NCBI RefSeq assembly: GCF_945859685.1
Contig: NC_079147.1
Coordinates: 107,863,525 to 107,927,524 of the forward strand
Length of the DNA: 64,000 nucleotides
Source of the DNA: Eupeodes corollae
Taxonomy: Eukaryota > Arthropoda > Insecta > Diptera > Syrphidae
Direction of reading: 5' to 3'
Of this stretch, positions 34,743-47,181 are shown piece after piece; within the stretch, counting starts at the first letter, position 1, and every line of letters begins with the position of its first letter. The notes beneath the pieces were generated by a model that was not told where the DNA came from, made no database searches, and saw only the letters and a program-made list of their open reading frames with translations. The position numbers and the translations under genes were made by a program.

Positions 34743-37060
34743 CAGGTGCGTCTTTAGACTTTTGGGGGCCCTGGAGCCAAAAGGATTTGGGGCTAAAAAA
34801 AGTAGTATGTTTATGTATGTTTTTTTTTAATTTTTTAGGTTAAAAAATCATTTTTAAATAAATTTGTATTTTTTTAAAATGTTTTACTTTGTAAATAGAA
34901 CTAAAAAAATATAAAACAGATATTTTTTATACTTTTGTAATTTTTATAATTTACCTTAAAAAGTTAAATATTTTTCTTTATAATTTTTGATAATTTGTAT
35001 TGTTTTTTCGGTTGATTTCTAATGTTTTTTATATTTTGTTGTTGATTTTATGTAAGTTTATTTCTTTATAATTGTTTTGATTTGTTTTTTTTTTTTTAAT
35101 TATATATGTAAGTTTAAGTAAACAATAACATATTATTGAAGGCATACTTTTCTGACTTTTTCAGTTGCAAAATCATGAATAAAGCCATTAAATTCAATTT
35201 CCTGCAGTAATTCATTTTCAATTGATAAAATTTACAAGCTGTTTAGCCTACCTTGTAGCGCTGTGCTTCGAAGTTAATTTCTTATCCGGTTCAATTTCAA
35301 AAATGAACGCTCTAAACTGCAGTTTGAAACCATCAAGGATATACAAATTCTACGGGCAGTTTCTGCATTTGGAAATGTGTTTTCAATTCCATCCACTGTA
35401 ATTAGACTGTACAATTTTGATATTGTAATAAGATCTTCGTTTACATTTTCATTGAATTCATTTAAATACTTTATGAGGTGTAGACATTATACCTCAAGTT
35501 CTACTACATTAAGATCTCTATGGTTTTTTTTTGAAAACTGTTCGCAAGAATTTTGCAACTCCACTTAAATCAATTATTGCAATCGACAAAAAAATCCAAA
35601 CAATGCATTACTTTCTTGATGGCAATTGGATCGTATTTTTAATTGCAAAGTAATAGTGTCAATAATTGAAAAAAAAAGAACTTTATTTACCTATACGGAG
35701 GGTGCAAGACCATCAAAATATTTTGCATTTTTAATTAGCATCCGGATTCTGAATTTTGGCACACGCTTCAAATTTATCTAAATTCTCCCTTAGAACATAG
35801 TGAACAAAACAAATTGGCAGCAACGTCAATCGTTATTGTTTCTTTTTGAAGGCTCTTGCTGGTTTTATGAACTCTTTCTAATATTGCATTCCAAATTTCT
35901 GTTAAAATAAGGAACTCCAGTTTTGACATTTTCTTAGACGGGCCTAGCGCTTCGCTTTTTGTGTCGGAAACTTGCTTTGGATCTCTAGAGATAGATGTCA
36001 AGGCATCAGTAATTTGCTTATAACCATGATGGAGCGTGTTGACTGCATCAGCTCGTGCAGACCATCTTGTTTCAGAAAGGCTTTTAAGAACTCTATGTGA
36101 ACCTAAACATTCATTCAATTTAATCCAGCGACGGGTAGGAGCAGACAAAAAAGTTGTAAACTTTTTGAACCACTTGAAAGAAAATTGTTGCCTCCTACAT
36201 ACAACCAGCTGCATGAAGGCCTATTAAGTTAAAAGAATATGCTGCACAAGGTACAAAGGTAGCAAATTCGCACTTCTTCTTTAATCTTACTTGCAAGCCA
36301 GAATATTTCCCCGACATGTTATGCATTATCAAAGCTTTCTCCTCTACAATCCTCTATTGAAATATCATGATTTCAGAAATGTCAAGATTGTGTCAGCCAA
36401 ATATTATTATTTATGCTCTTGAATATGTATACATTTTAAGGAATACAATTTTTAACATACCGAATTACAAAAGTCAACTTGTCGATATGAGAAAGGTCGG
36501 GCGTAGGTACTGTCAACACTTAGGGAAAAATATGTTGCCGATCTAATTTCACCTAAAATTTTCATTAGGACTTGTTTTCCCATTATATCAATGAATTCGT
36601 TGCAAATAATTGCTGATAAATCGGAAGTGTATCCCTTTTCTGAGTTTCTTTTTTAATGATCTGCGACGAATGAATCAAATTCACCTAGAAGTTCCAATCA
36701 TCCCAAATAATTTCCATTGTTAGGTGACCCAATTGTTTCCTTAAGAGACCTCCGAGTTACATAATTTGTATTTTTCTTGAACAGAGAAGGAGAAATAGGA
36801 AAAAAACAAAATTGTTTTATCCGACTCATTATGGTACAACTCATCATGGGACATGTGTTTTTACCTAAAGACGCCACCGTGCATCCCCAATTCCCAAGCG
36901 TTTTAATGGTATATAGTATCCTGGAACTGTTTTTCCTTGTTCCCATGGCGTATGCATCTTCTTGAGGATTGAGTCCAGGTATAATATTTTGGTATTTCAC
37001 AATATAGCAATGTTTGTGCAAAATCATCGTTTCGGCATGTGTCAAAAAAAATGGTTAATG
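34743..37060 (-). pseudogene. hAT transposase relic (ZMYM1-like type)
   Basis: From the N-terminal side: FPISPSLFKKNTNYVTRRSL and GSPNNGNYLG (about 36700-36790), then a decayed DFYSYICNEFI-like and FSLSVDSTPDLSHIDKL-type region (about 36440-36640), then KSLSETRWSARADAV with EFLILTEIWNAILERVHKTS (35774-36214). The hAT dimerisation end lies at about 35150-35370 (TFPNAETARRICISLMVSNC, LERSFLKLNRIRN, a stop, then LRSTALQGRLNSLSILSIEN). A terminal-repeat-like CAGGTGCGTCTTTAGACTTT starts at 34743; the opposite end was not found. The DUF4371/hAT-C order and the CAGG start support hAT. Frameshifts and stops make it a relic. Confidence 0.85.
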
Positions 37061-38690
37061 TAGTAGATGGTGCCTAAGCAGCTCTTTGTACTGCGTTCTG
37101 TGCTGTAAAATACACTCTTTGTCCATTTTATAATTGTACAGCGAAGTGACCAACAGAAGGGTGTCTCTTATGAATTGGAAAAGAAAATATTCGCCAAACT
37201 GATTCAATAACACTAACATAGCGGCCCATTTGGTATTGGGTAACTTTATCATTGGAGTTCTCTGCACCAATTCCAATCACAGCCATATCACTCTCTTATT
37301 TGCAAATGTAGGTATAGCAATCAAGCTGAAATTGACTGCGTTTTAGTTATAAAATATTTGTATAGGAAAAAGAAAAGGTCTTTTTTATGGTTTTTGCTGC
37401 AATTATTCGAATTTTTTTCGCCGTAATAACCATCCTTGAACTTCAACGAACATTTAAAAAAAGAATTGGCCAAATTGGTCCAGGCGTTGTTGAGTTATGC
37501 GCTTACCAACACATTTTGTGATATGTAAAACATTTTCATATAATATATAAAAATATAATATCATATATTCATCTTATAAGTCGTATCGGAGGAAGTATAA
37601 CCTCTTTTTCTTCACAATCATTATAGTATTACCAGAATCGGAGGGACACTGTAAAGGAGTAAACCGCCCATATCTTTGGCCATCTGAATTAATTTTTCGG
37701 TTTTTAATGCCGATTAGTACTGATTTTGGTATACAATACTCCAAATTATCAGTGTTTTTGAAATTCATTAATATGACTCTGGAGTATATACATACGTACA
37801 TATTAAAGACTAAAAATCCTTATTTTCGGAGGTAATTGTAAAACAATAAGCACTTTTCCACGTTTCAATTAATTTATTCGTTTTTACCTATAATTATAAT
37901 AAAATGTTTAATATATATTTCCATATTTATTTAATAACAAAACATACTTATTTTAACTATACATATTAATTTCAATTTTGTTATAACAATTTTATATATA
38001 TTTTTGTAATTTTATAATATTGACGAGGTAAAACTTAATTTAACTTAAAATATACATACATTTTCTTGTTTATTTAATTTATCGTACCTACATTGTATGT
38101 GCTAGGCACTCGGTGTAATTTACTTACATTGAGAATTAGGAAGCTCAATATTTAAAAAGAAAAATTAATTATTATAGCATTTTTTTTGTTTTTCTTTTTG
38201 TTTTATGTTTATAAACTTAAGAGGTATACATTTTGTCTCAAAGTTTGTTCATAGTTGGCGTATATTGTAAGTTGAAAAGCAAATTAACTACTTGAATCTT
38301 TTGAGACAAGATATTTAAATAATTACATCATAATTTAGTTTGTGACTATATTTTTGGAGGTACATAGCTGCATTGATATTTTTTGATTTTTAAATTTAAA
38401 TATTTGTTGAGGTTGAACAAAGTATACGAACGAAGAATAATGCCTTTACTTAATTTAAGATAAGCTAAAGTGCTAAAAAACCGACAGCTAACCAATTGAA
38501 TGAGAAGCAGAGGACTAAACTAAAAATTTATTCATAAAGTTATTTTAGCTCTCAATACAAATTAACTTCAAGATCAAAACCTTCTTATTCCAAAGGGTAG
38601 TTTTTCTGAACACAAGAGCTGTAATATCTACATTTTTTCTTTGACTGCGATCAACTCAAACCAAATTTATTTAAACTTAACGCAGCGAAG
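37061..38690. other. AT-rich spacer
   Basis: 37061-37276 may still be decayed hAT N-terminal sequence (minus strand). The rest, to 38690, shows no recognisable gene. Confidence 0.45.
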
Positions 38691-39000
38691 AATAAATTAA
38701 ATTAGGTGGCGCAACAGACCGTAGAAACCCAGGGCCTATTGACCTACAACTCTCAACCATTCCTGTGTGCGAGTAATTGTAGGGATGCAGGGGACCTACA
38801 GTTTATATAACGAATCCGAACGGCTAATTTAAGAAAGCACTTTTTCATGACAAGAATTTCTTTTGGAGAATTTGTCAATTCCTCGCAAGTGCCAAACCCG
38901 TGAATAAAACCATAAGGTTGCAAAGGCAGGGACCGAACCCAAGACCTCTCGCATGACATGTCCGACGCACTAGCCACTAACCATCATGCCACGGGTACTA
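38691..39000 (-). mobile_element. SINE copy 4 with 8-bp target duplication
   Basis: Minus-strand SINE with the tRNA-like head at about 38920-39000 and the tail GCGCCACCTAATTTAATTTA at 38693-38712. It is flanked by CAGCGAAG (38683-38690 and 39001-39008). The A-box region contains a small internal duplication (GCACTAGCCACTAACC). Confidence 0.9.
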
Positions 39001-39008
39001 CAGCGAAG

Positions 39009-39773
39009 TTTTATAAGGAATTGAAACAACATTCAAGGTCGCTTCAAAACTACAAGCTACTTCTGCTATGGAGAAAATACAGAATTTCGGAGTCCGTAAA
39101 CGCAACTTTAAAAGCGTTAACTCTCTATCTTAAAGACTCGATGGGTTCGTCAATAAGATAAATATGATTCACCGGATTAAGATCCATATCGGCTTCATGA
39201 AACACCACTTCATTAAGAAAATATAACTACTTGGTGCGGTTTGCATGACGGCGGTGTTATTGGACCAATTTTTTTTCTTCAAGTTACTGTGAAGCCAAAT
39301 TACGAACTAAAGAACTTCAAAAAGTCTACAATCAATATTTAAAGTTAAAGGAGATTTCTTTTGAGATTTTCTTGACGGTCAAGGATCATATTTATATTCT
39401 TAATGAAAAACTTTCAATTGTCATTGTACGAGTAATATCCTCTTATGTTCGTAAAATATCTCAGCTTATGTAAGAATGCACTTTCAAAAACAAGAATTAA
39501 AACGTCAAGAAATAAATAAATTTTTAACTATTCAGTTCAAGTTACCAGTGTGATAACTTCTCATTTATAATGTTGAGTTTTCGCGTAAAACCGAAAGTCA
39601 CGGAATAAACATGAATTTTCTAATAATTGAGATAATTTTAAAAAACAGCTCCAAAGCTAAAAAAGCCAAGGTGAATGCAAAATTAACAATCTTTCACTTT
39701 TGATGATTGGCTTGCGAAATTTTTGTGTTGCTAATTTAAACGATAATGTTATCATTAAAAATGAAGAAATTAT
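39009..39773. other. Spacer with a mariner-type transposase scrap
   Basis: The stretch at about 39231-39270 reads WCGLHDGGVIGP, a signature of the VWCG...GG.IGP.FF segment of mariner-type transposases. Nothing else of the gene is clear. Confidence 0.45.
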
Positions 39774-40068
39774 GTGGCGCCACAGTCCTTTGAGTACTAA
39801 GCACCAGTGACTTACATCTCTTAACCATTCCTGTGTTCGAGTAATGTCGCCAGAGGTGGAGGGGATCTACAGGTTCATGCCGAATCCGATCGGCTAATTT
39901 GAGAAAGCACTTTTCATGAAAAGAAGTACTCTTGGAGGACTTGTCAATTCGTCGCAAAAGACAGTACCCATGAAAAAAAAACTTTCTTTATATGGCGCAG
40001 GCGTTGACTGAACCCCAGACCTCTAGCATGATAGTCCTACGCACTAACAATTACGTCCCGGGCACTAA
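39774..40068 (-). mobile_element. SINE copy 5
   Basis: Minus-strand family member with the body (TGACAAGTCCTCCAAGAGTA) and a decayed tRNA-like head ending GTGCCCGGGACGTAATTGTTAG. No clear target duplication was found. Confidence 0.85.
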
Positions 40069-41831
40069 GCAGGATTATATTTTAAAATCGATGTTTTCAT
40101 TCTTTTTGAATCAAGCCAACAAAATGACTGTTGAACGCACCCATCATGTTCAACTTTTGAAACTGTGAAACCGGCATGAAGAGACTTAAAGATGATGTTC
40201 GATCTACATATATTAATGTTTTATCTATGATGATGGGCCTCTTGAAGTTTCTCTTTCAAGTCATTCATACTGTCAATTCAATAAAGTGTGTGCCAAAACA
40301 AAGGATTGTTATTTTAATTTCTTTAAATTTAACCTCAAACTTATTTATACGGAATAAGGCCTTACGCCAAAACATTCGTCCTTCGAGCCGGATTTGCAGA
40401 TTACCCATGTTTAGGGACAGACAACAGACTAATGCTAGGCAGAGGCAGAGGTCCATGTAAGCATTTACGAGTCAGGGTTGCGGGTTCATGAGGGGTTGGA
40501 TAAGTTCTTCCTCTAGAATAACAATGAGACATATTTAGGCACTGAACTTGAATTTAGTTTTAAATTTTTGAACATTATAAATCTAAGGAGGAAAGAAGTC
40601 GAAAAAAACAACACTTATCAACAACTTTCCAAATGGTTTATTGGATGTGTTTTTTGGCGAAGAACTTCTGGTGCAGTAGAAATGGATATGAATACCAAAT
40701 ACAGCATCTGAAGTAGAAGCAATGCAGATAAGAGGTAAAGATAGAGTTTTGACTTTTATTCGTTTAACGAAATCAATTTTCGAGGGATATGTTCGCAGAG
40801 TAGTGTCTAACACACAAAACACTATGATTTAATTTTTAAACACAAGATAAAGTTTAAATTTTGACAGATATTCTTTTCTATTTATATCGACCTATGTTTG
40901 GTGATTTAATTAAATCTGTGTTTTTTCCAAGGAGCTGACGACTCAACATCTTTTAAAATTTCGTTTGTAAATGCAATTCTTCAAAAAATGATAAAGAAAA
41001 GAACAATTAAATCTTATTTATCATTCCGGTTTTCAACGGTGTTTAGGATAAAATCTTTGAGTTGATTCCTCGTCGTTGTTATCTTTTTTATAACTAATTG
41101 TAAAATTTTGTAAGCTAACTTCACTTAGTTGTTAAAATATACAAACAAAGACATACGCTATTATATTTCTTTGTTATTTTACAAAAAGTAAGTAATAACG
41201 AAATAAGACCATAATCTACGAACGACCCCTTTTTTTCAGTTCTTATTTTATTTGGATAAAAACAAATAAATATTGTTTATTTCATTAAGTTAAAATTAGT
41301 TCTGGTCTGAATTTTAATTTTGTTGTAAACCATTCTGGCAACTGTTCTTCTTCGTATATACTTTATATGGAATTCCAAAAAAAACACGGCCTTTGTTTAC
41401 AACCCTAAAACAACATAAGATATGATATAATTAAAAACTCAAAAAGTTAATAACAATTATTTATTACGTATATAAAATTAATTCAAAATCAATAATTTAT
41501 CTTAAACAAATAATTTCTAAACTATGTGTTTTGATGGTTTTATAAAGCGCTTTTAATATACAAATGCATTAAAATAAATAATTTGTTCCTATTCGTAAAT
41601 AACAATGTTTAAGCTGTTTTTTTTTTTTAAGTATTAAATCAAACAAAATATTTAAAGAAGGTACATTTTAATAGAACAAAATATACACATTTTTGTTTAT
41701 ACTTTGGCTGAATAGGAGTACCCTGGTGAGTCCATAACTAGAGGATGACATATTTCATAAACAGGAACTTTCAAACTGCATTTTCGGACCCCAAAACTGC
41801 TCTGCGAGCTCGAACTGGGGCCGAATGAACG
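40069..41831. other. Downstream of the receptor distal exon; no other gene seen
   Basis: Probably includes the receptor 3' UTR on the minus strand. AATAAA-type signals on that strand occur at several places, for example 41460-41465, but none can be chosen from sequence alone. Confidence 0.5.
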
Positions 41832-42718
41832 TCATCTGGGCTCGCTTAACTCATGTATATGTTCATGCTCATCACCAAATGAATGAGCCACTGCACTGGG
41901 TGTTATACTCGGCGATCGGCATTTAATCCGAACTTGGGACATATCCGATCCTCGACGACTGGTCTTCATGGACATACTCTGGCCTGAGCAGAAACACCGA
42001 CAGATGATGCGTTTGAAAGCAAACCGGAAATCCTTCGAAAATAATGCATAGATCATAGGATTGACGGCCGAATTGCAATAACCCAGCCAGAAAAGGATCG
42101 AAAACAAGAGCGGATCTATGCAATTTTCGCAGAACGGCCGTATAATGTAGATGGTGAAAAATGGTAGCCAACAAAATACAAACATTCCAACAATTATCGC
42201 CAATGTCTTGGCTGCCTTTGTTTCCATGCGAAACCTTTTAACCTGAGCCTTTATATTGCGGCGCCCCATTTTCTTGTTCGGACAAGGGCGGCCTCTTTCT
42301 GATATGTCACTTGTGGCCGATTGTCGGCGGGACATCTCGGGCATGCTTTTGCCAACCTGAAGGTAACAATTGCTGTCCCGGCTGCCGCGGAAGAGTTGCG
42401 TTTCATGGGTTTCTCTGCCATTGGAGGCGGTATAGTGAACGGAGTACATGGCATTGCTTGATTCACTGCTTTGTGAGAGTTCGTTAATGTTGTCGTTCGA
42501 CGGATACGAAACGGATATTTTGATTTTGTCATGGTGATGGTGAGATCGGCGAGTTGAATATTTTGATAAACGCTCAGGTGATGGCGTTCCAAGAGTGGTT
42601 GTTGTACTTTGCGTGCTACCATTGCTGTGAGTGGAATCATGTTGATGGGAACCACGTCCTCTGTGAATTCGCAATGTGAGACGTTGTTCCTCGAAACGTG
42701 ATCCGATACCCTTTGAAC
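41832..42718 (-). CDS. Oamb: Octopamine receptor (Oamb-like), distal alternative terminal exon
   Basis: The open exon starts after the acceptor TTTCATTCACAG (ends 42719) and runs to TGA. It encodes the C-terminal half of a class A amine GPCR: a long Ser/His-rich third intracellular loop, then the conserved QVKRFRMETKAAKTLAIIVG lead into TM6 with CWLPFFTIYII. After a short extracellular loop with two Cys come TM7 (FWLGYCNSAVNPMIYALFS, containing NPxxY), helix 8 (KDFRFAFKRII) and a Cys cluster that may be palmitoylated. The wording matches alpha1-adrenergic-like insect octopamine receptors, which couple to calcium release. In Drosophila, Oamb makes two isoforms (K3 and AS) that differ from the third loop onward; this exon and 48483-49354 fit that arrangement. 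Which isoform it is cannot be told. TM1-TM5 are not in the window. Confidence 0.92.
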
Positions 42719-43489
42719 CTGTGAATGAAAAAATTCATATTTTGTGGGGTTATAAGAATGAATGATGGTAATGCTCTTAAGAAATTATAAGGTATGAAAA
42801 AGTATATTTAATAAACTTCAGTAATTTAGGAGCACCTTTCGCTAACAAGCTATTAGTTTATTGTTAGGTATTAGTCAAATTGTTAAATTTAAAATAAATA
42901 ATAATAATAAATGGTTTGGTCTATTAGAATTATTTTAAATATACCTTGAGTAATTTTTTATATTTTTGAATATGTTTGGGTTAAAGCCCATGGTCTAAAG
43001 CTTGGACGTTATGACCAACATCAAAGAAAAATTGAGCTATGAATCAATTTGAACACGTTTGGGGCAAGATCAATTCGGTTTTTAAAATTCAAAGCCTAAT
43101 TGTTGAATATTTTGTAGAGTTTTAAAAGTCAAAGTTCAGAAGAATTTTGTATGAAGTTCTTAATGGTTTCTCCATTATTTATTCCTACGTTCTGGAAAGA
43201 TACATGCATATAATATTTTACTGCTAGACTCCCATAAACTTAAATAAACTTTTAAGTATGTCTAAAATGGACTCTGTAAATAAATAGTACCAACTCGCAT
43301 ATGAGTACTATTCTTTTTTAATTTTAAATTTGATTCCAGGTCGTAATTATTACTTAAAAAAAAAAAATAAATAAGAAAAAAAAATTTAAATAGTTTATTG
43401 CACATAATGTATATTGAAAAAAATTTATATATGAAAATGTTTAAGGAAATGAATAATAAAGAGTGTTTTTTTGTTTTAATATTAACATA

Positions 43490-44010
43490 AAAGATCTTTT
43501 TGTTTTGACGTATATTTTTCGGACTTAATTTTGGGGAGTTTATTAAAACTATCGCTATCAGTCTGCTTACTCGAAGATTGGACCCGATTCCAGAAGCCGA
43601 ATCCTAAAAAATTACTTTTTTGCGTGGACCTTTTTAAAATAAAACTTAAAAGTTGTAAGGAGAGAAATGTTTGGTTTAAATACAAACAAATTAAGGCAAA
43701 CAGATAAGTTGCGAAGAAACTTTAGTGTGGCACTTACAAATTACACGTTGAAAAATCTCTTTTCACTTCAGTTTTAGAGAGATTCAAAGCTTTTACATAC
43801 ATGAAATAAATAGATATGAAAAGTTCATTATGTTTTTCAAGTAGCCAATAGTTTAAGGAAAGTGTCGTTTTCGTGACTTTTACTTTCTTAAAACTTGTAT
43901 TTATATCTCAGTTCTAGAGCATCCCAGCGAATTCGCTTTAAAAATTATATTTCTTTAATTTTTAAGATCTAAAAAGTTTTTATATTTAATTGAAAATCAA
44001 TTTAAAAAGT
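43490..44010 (+). repeat. Repeat B copy 2
   Basis: Shares ACTATCGCTATCAGTCT, GAGAGAAATGTTTGGTT, CAAATTACACGTTGAAAAAT, CTTTTCACTTCAG, GAGAGATTCAAAGCTTTTA and CTAGAGCATCC with the copy at 57666-58390. Slightly shortened compared with the other copies. Confidence 0.7.
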
Positions 44011-44029
44011 AACGCTTTAAGGGGGTCAT

Positions 44030-44480
44030 CCCTTGTGATAGGTTCAAAAAATCGATTTGTGTATTTCATAAGTTACTAGTTTAATATGTCTAGAATACGG
44101 TAGTAAAGGGATTTTTCAAAATTCGAAGTTGTTTTAAAGATACGACTTCAAGCTGTTAAAAAAGAGTAAACAAATAAAGGAATCGGTGGAAAAGGACCAG
44201 GTAAACTTACTGATGAAGTTATTCAGAAAATCTTTAATTAGGGGAAGTAATGTCTCACGTTCTGAGCGGCGGGTAAGCGATGCTGTTAAACAAGCCAGAA
44301 TTGATTCAAGAGCTGAACAATCTGCTTCGAAAGAGTTTCAAGAGGAAGAGGAAGGAGTACTTTTTGGACCAGGCATCGCCGATTGAAAGGTTAGTTGATA
44401 TTTTCATAGTTAAGAGGACTCGAAACTTTAAACGATTTTTTCTCAAAACTGCGTTTTTCAAACTTTCCTTTACCGTACCT
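44030..44480 (+). pseudogene. Unclassified transposon-like coding fragment
   Basis: A plus-strand frame at about 44175-44240 reads GIGGKGPGKLTDEVIQKIFN, resembling a recurrent G-KGKLT-D..I.K-L motif in some eukaryotic DNA-transposon-derived proteins. Downstream frames are broken. The family is not identified. Confidence 0.3.
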
Positions 44481-44851
44481 CAAAAAAGGCTTGAATGAAT
44501 GACTTGACATTTGATGGGTTCGATTCAGCACATGGAAACGCATAGAATGAATAACCAAAAGAATAAATTCCAAAAATTTCTATTTTTGTATAGCAAAAAA
44601 CAAAAAAATCGCAAAATTCGCGACTTTTTTTTCAAATCTCCCCCAAAAGTCCAATTTTTAGTATATTCATTTAACGATAGTTCATTCCATGCATTTAGGC
44701 TCACAGGTTAAAACACCGTTTACTTTTTCTGTTTTAGATTCAATTAAAAAAAAAATTAAAATGTACAACATAAAACTATACATAATTTAAGTTGCACGAG
44801 TATGTTGTGTTTAAAGTGTATGTGTTTATATTAGTTAAAAATTTAAACTTA

Positions 44852-47181
44852 CAGTAGCGGTCATATTTTTGAGGACAAATGAAGTTTTTCAGTATCAAAT
44901 CATTTTATGAATATATTTGTACATAAATGTTTAAGGAATATGACATGTTTAATTATACTTTAAAAAAAAAATAGTTTTTCGTTTGGAAATTATGGTACTC
45001 TGGTCAGATTTATAGAGATACTGAATTCAAACTGATCGAATTTGACGTTCGTTCAAGGAAATAAACCGTTATACTATCTTCGGTTGAAGCGCGTGTTTAG
45101 TATAGTGGTATTTATTGTGAAAAATTATTAAAACATTATTAAAATTTTAATAATGATTTAATTTAATAAAAGAGGGTAAGTCTTTGAAAGAAATAGCTGT
45201 ATTGCATTGCTGCAGAAAAATGGTAGAGAATGCACTTAAAATAAAAAAAGAGACTGGGATGCGACCCACACTGATAACTTCGCATCCCGTCTGTCTATTT
45301 GTTTTGCTTAAATGTTTGTAGGTTTTCGTGTTGGGTTAAAAAAGTTATAAGTTGAATTATTCTTAAAAATTTTATTATTACCTACAATATTTTTCATATA
45401 CAGAAATAGTTTAGTTTGTAGTCGAAAATAAATTTTTACCAATTTTAGTAGCTTTTCTTTACAGGTTTTACTTCTTATACAAACATCCTTTTTGTTAAAA
45501 AACTGTCAATTTGTTTCTTATCAAAATTTAATCGAATGTTCGTTCAAAACAATATTTATTATAAGACAAAATTAGTTTGAAGCTAATATTTTTAATTTTG
45601 GAAAGATATTTAGTCGAAAATCTATTTTTACCTATTTTTATTTAAAAAAAAACTGTCATATCGATGTTTTTCAAAATTGTACCTAATGTTGAAAACAATA
45701 TTTTGCATAAGATAAAATTCGTTTAAAGCCAATATCTCGAAGTTTTGAAAAGATATTTAAGTCGAAAATAAATTTTTACCAACTTTTATTTATTTTTTAT
45801 ACATTTTTATTGTTTGTAAAAAAAACTGTCAATTCGATTTTTTTTTCAAAATTTGACCTAATGTTGAAAACAATATTTCGCATAAGATAAAATTATTTTA
45901 AAGCCAATATCTCGAAGTTTAGAAAAGTTATTTAGGTCAAAAAACAATTTTTACCAACTTTTGTTAATTTTTGTTTAAGATTTTTAATTTGTTGTAAAAA
46001 AACTGTCAATTCCAGTTTTCTCAAAATTTTACCTTATATCAAAAACTTTATTCTTCGTTGCACAAAATTGTTTTAGAGATAAAATCATTTCTTATTCGTA
46101 AAATTCTCGAGCTGACAATTTGGATTCATTTACAAAAATATATTTGTTTGGTATCACGTTACAATTTGTCATATAAAATTCAAGTCTCTAGCGTTATTGG
46201 CTTCTGAGAGTCCTTTCGGCATCTTTTTGCATTATTTTCTGTACCGACTTGAGAACGTACGTACTCAAATGGACCTTCAAAAGTTAACATTTTCAATTCT
46301 ATAAATCGGCTATAGGAAGTTAATAAGTAAAAATGTGGTCACAAGAAGTAACCCTGTTTAAGATCAGCCAACAAAGTTATGTTCCTAGGCAAAAAAAAAA
46401 CAGAAGAGTTCGTTTGTAATTTGTTAGAGAACAACAAAATTGGAAAGTGGGAAACGACATTAAGAAGTGGAACACTATATTTAGGAAGTAGAAATCCAAA
46501 TGAATTTATATTTTTCTGATGGTCGCCTTTCTGTTAGAAATATCTTGACCCCAAATATACCATCAACACTCCAAATTAGGTTATTGAGATGAGATATTTT
46601 TCGTATAAAAAAAAATTACTGCCAAGTTTTATGTTGAAAATACATTGGTAACCACCATGTTGCCGTATGCTGAAGAAAATAGGCCTCTCAGGTGAATCTT
46701 TCAACAGGAAAATGATCGAAAACAAAATCTATGTTATGTTTTGCCAAGCGGGCGCAATCACCTGAAGCATATAAAGGATCTTGGTAGCAAGACAAATTCA
46801 GAAATCATGACAGTTTATTGAAAAAGTCAAGGAAACGTGGAAAACGCTGCTGGTAGAGTTCTGCCGAAGACTTTTTGAGTCTATGACTGTAAGGTGCTGT
46901 TTTAGAAAACCGAGGCCACGCGACTAAATACTAAGAACACAGTGAGTTTAAAATAAAATCAATAAAAAGTAGTTCTTATTTCGACAATTTTTGCAGGCAG
47001 CTAAATTGATGTTCTTATAAATATGACCAAAGAAAAAGGAATTCTAACTGAATTGTTTTTAAATTTCTGAACAATATTTACAGTGTATTTCTGAAAATAA
47101 AGCGCAAATCTATTTAATTTTGTTTTGATAATACCTTGGCATTTAAACTCCGCACTGTCCTTAAAAATATGACCGCAAATA
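44852..47181 (+). mobile_element. Tc1-type transposon relic, split by Repeat A
   Basis: The left end CAGTAGCGGTCATATTTTTG and the inverse of the right end (GCGGTCATATTTTTAAGGAC) form terminal repeats, each bordered by TA (44850-44851 and 47182-47183). Transposase remains include LKEIAVLHCCRK-like N-terminal sequence at about 45185-45235. The C-terminal part at 46655-46930 reads MLPYAEENRPL, IFQQENDRKQ, EETWKTLL.EFCRRLFESM, RC and RGHATKY. The aspartate expected in QQDND is Glu here, and stops are present. The element is interrupted by Repeat A at about 45246-46330, so the total length of 2.3 kb shrinks to about 1.25 kb without it. Confidence 0.88.
45246..46330 (+). repeat. Repeat A copy 4 inside the Tc1 relic
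   Basis: Starts with the hairpin at 45256-45288 (perfect 8-bp stem GGGATGCG/CGCATCCC) and runs through tandem arm units to the GGTATCACGTTACAAT block at about 46151. It ends in a reduced core with GAACGTACGTACTC and TATAGGAAGTTA. This is the cleanest single-arm copy with both ends inside one host element, so it is the best for defining the family ends. Confidence 0.82.

Noticed and set aside
42251..42655. A 134-codon minus-strand frame inside the receptor exon
   Set aside because: It is an alternative frame of the octopamine receptor exon; the other frame has TM6, TM7 and NPxxY.
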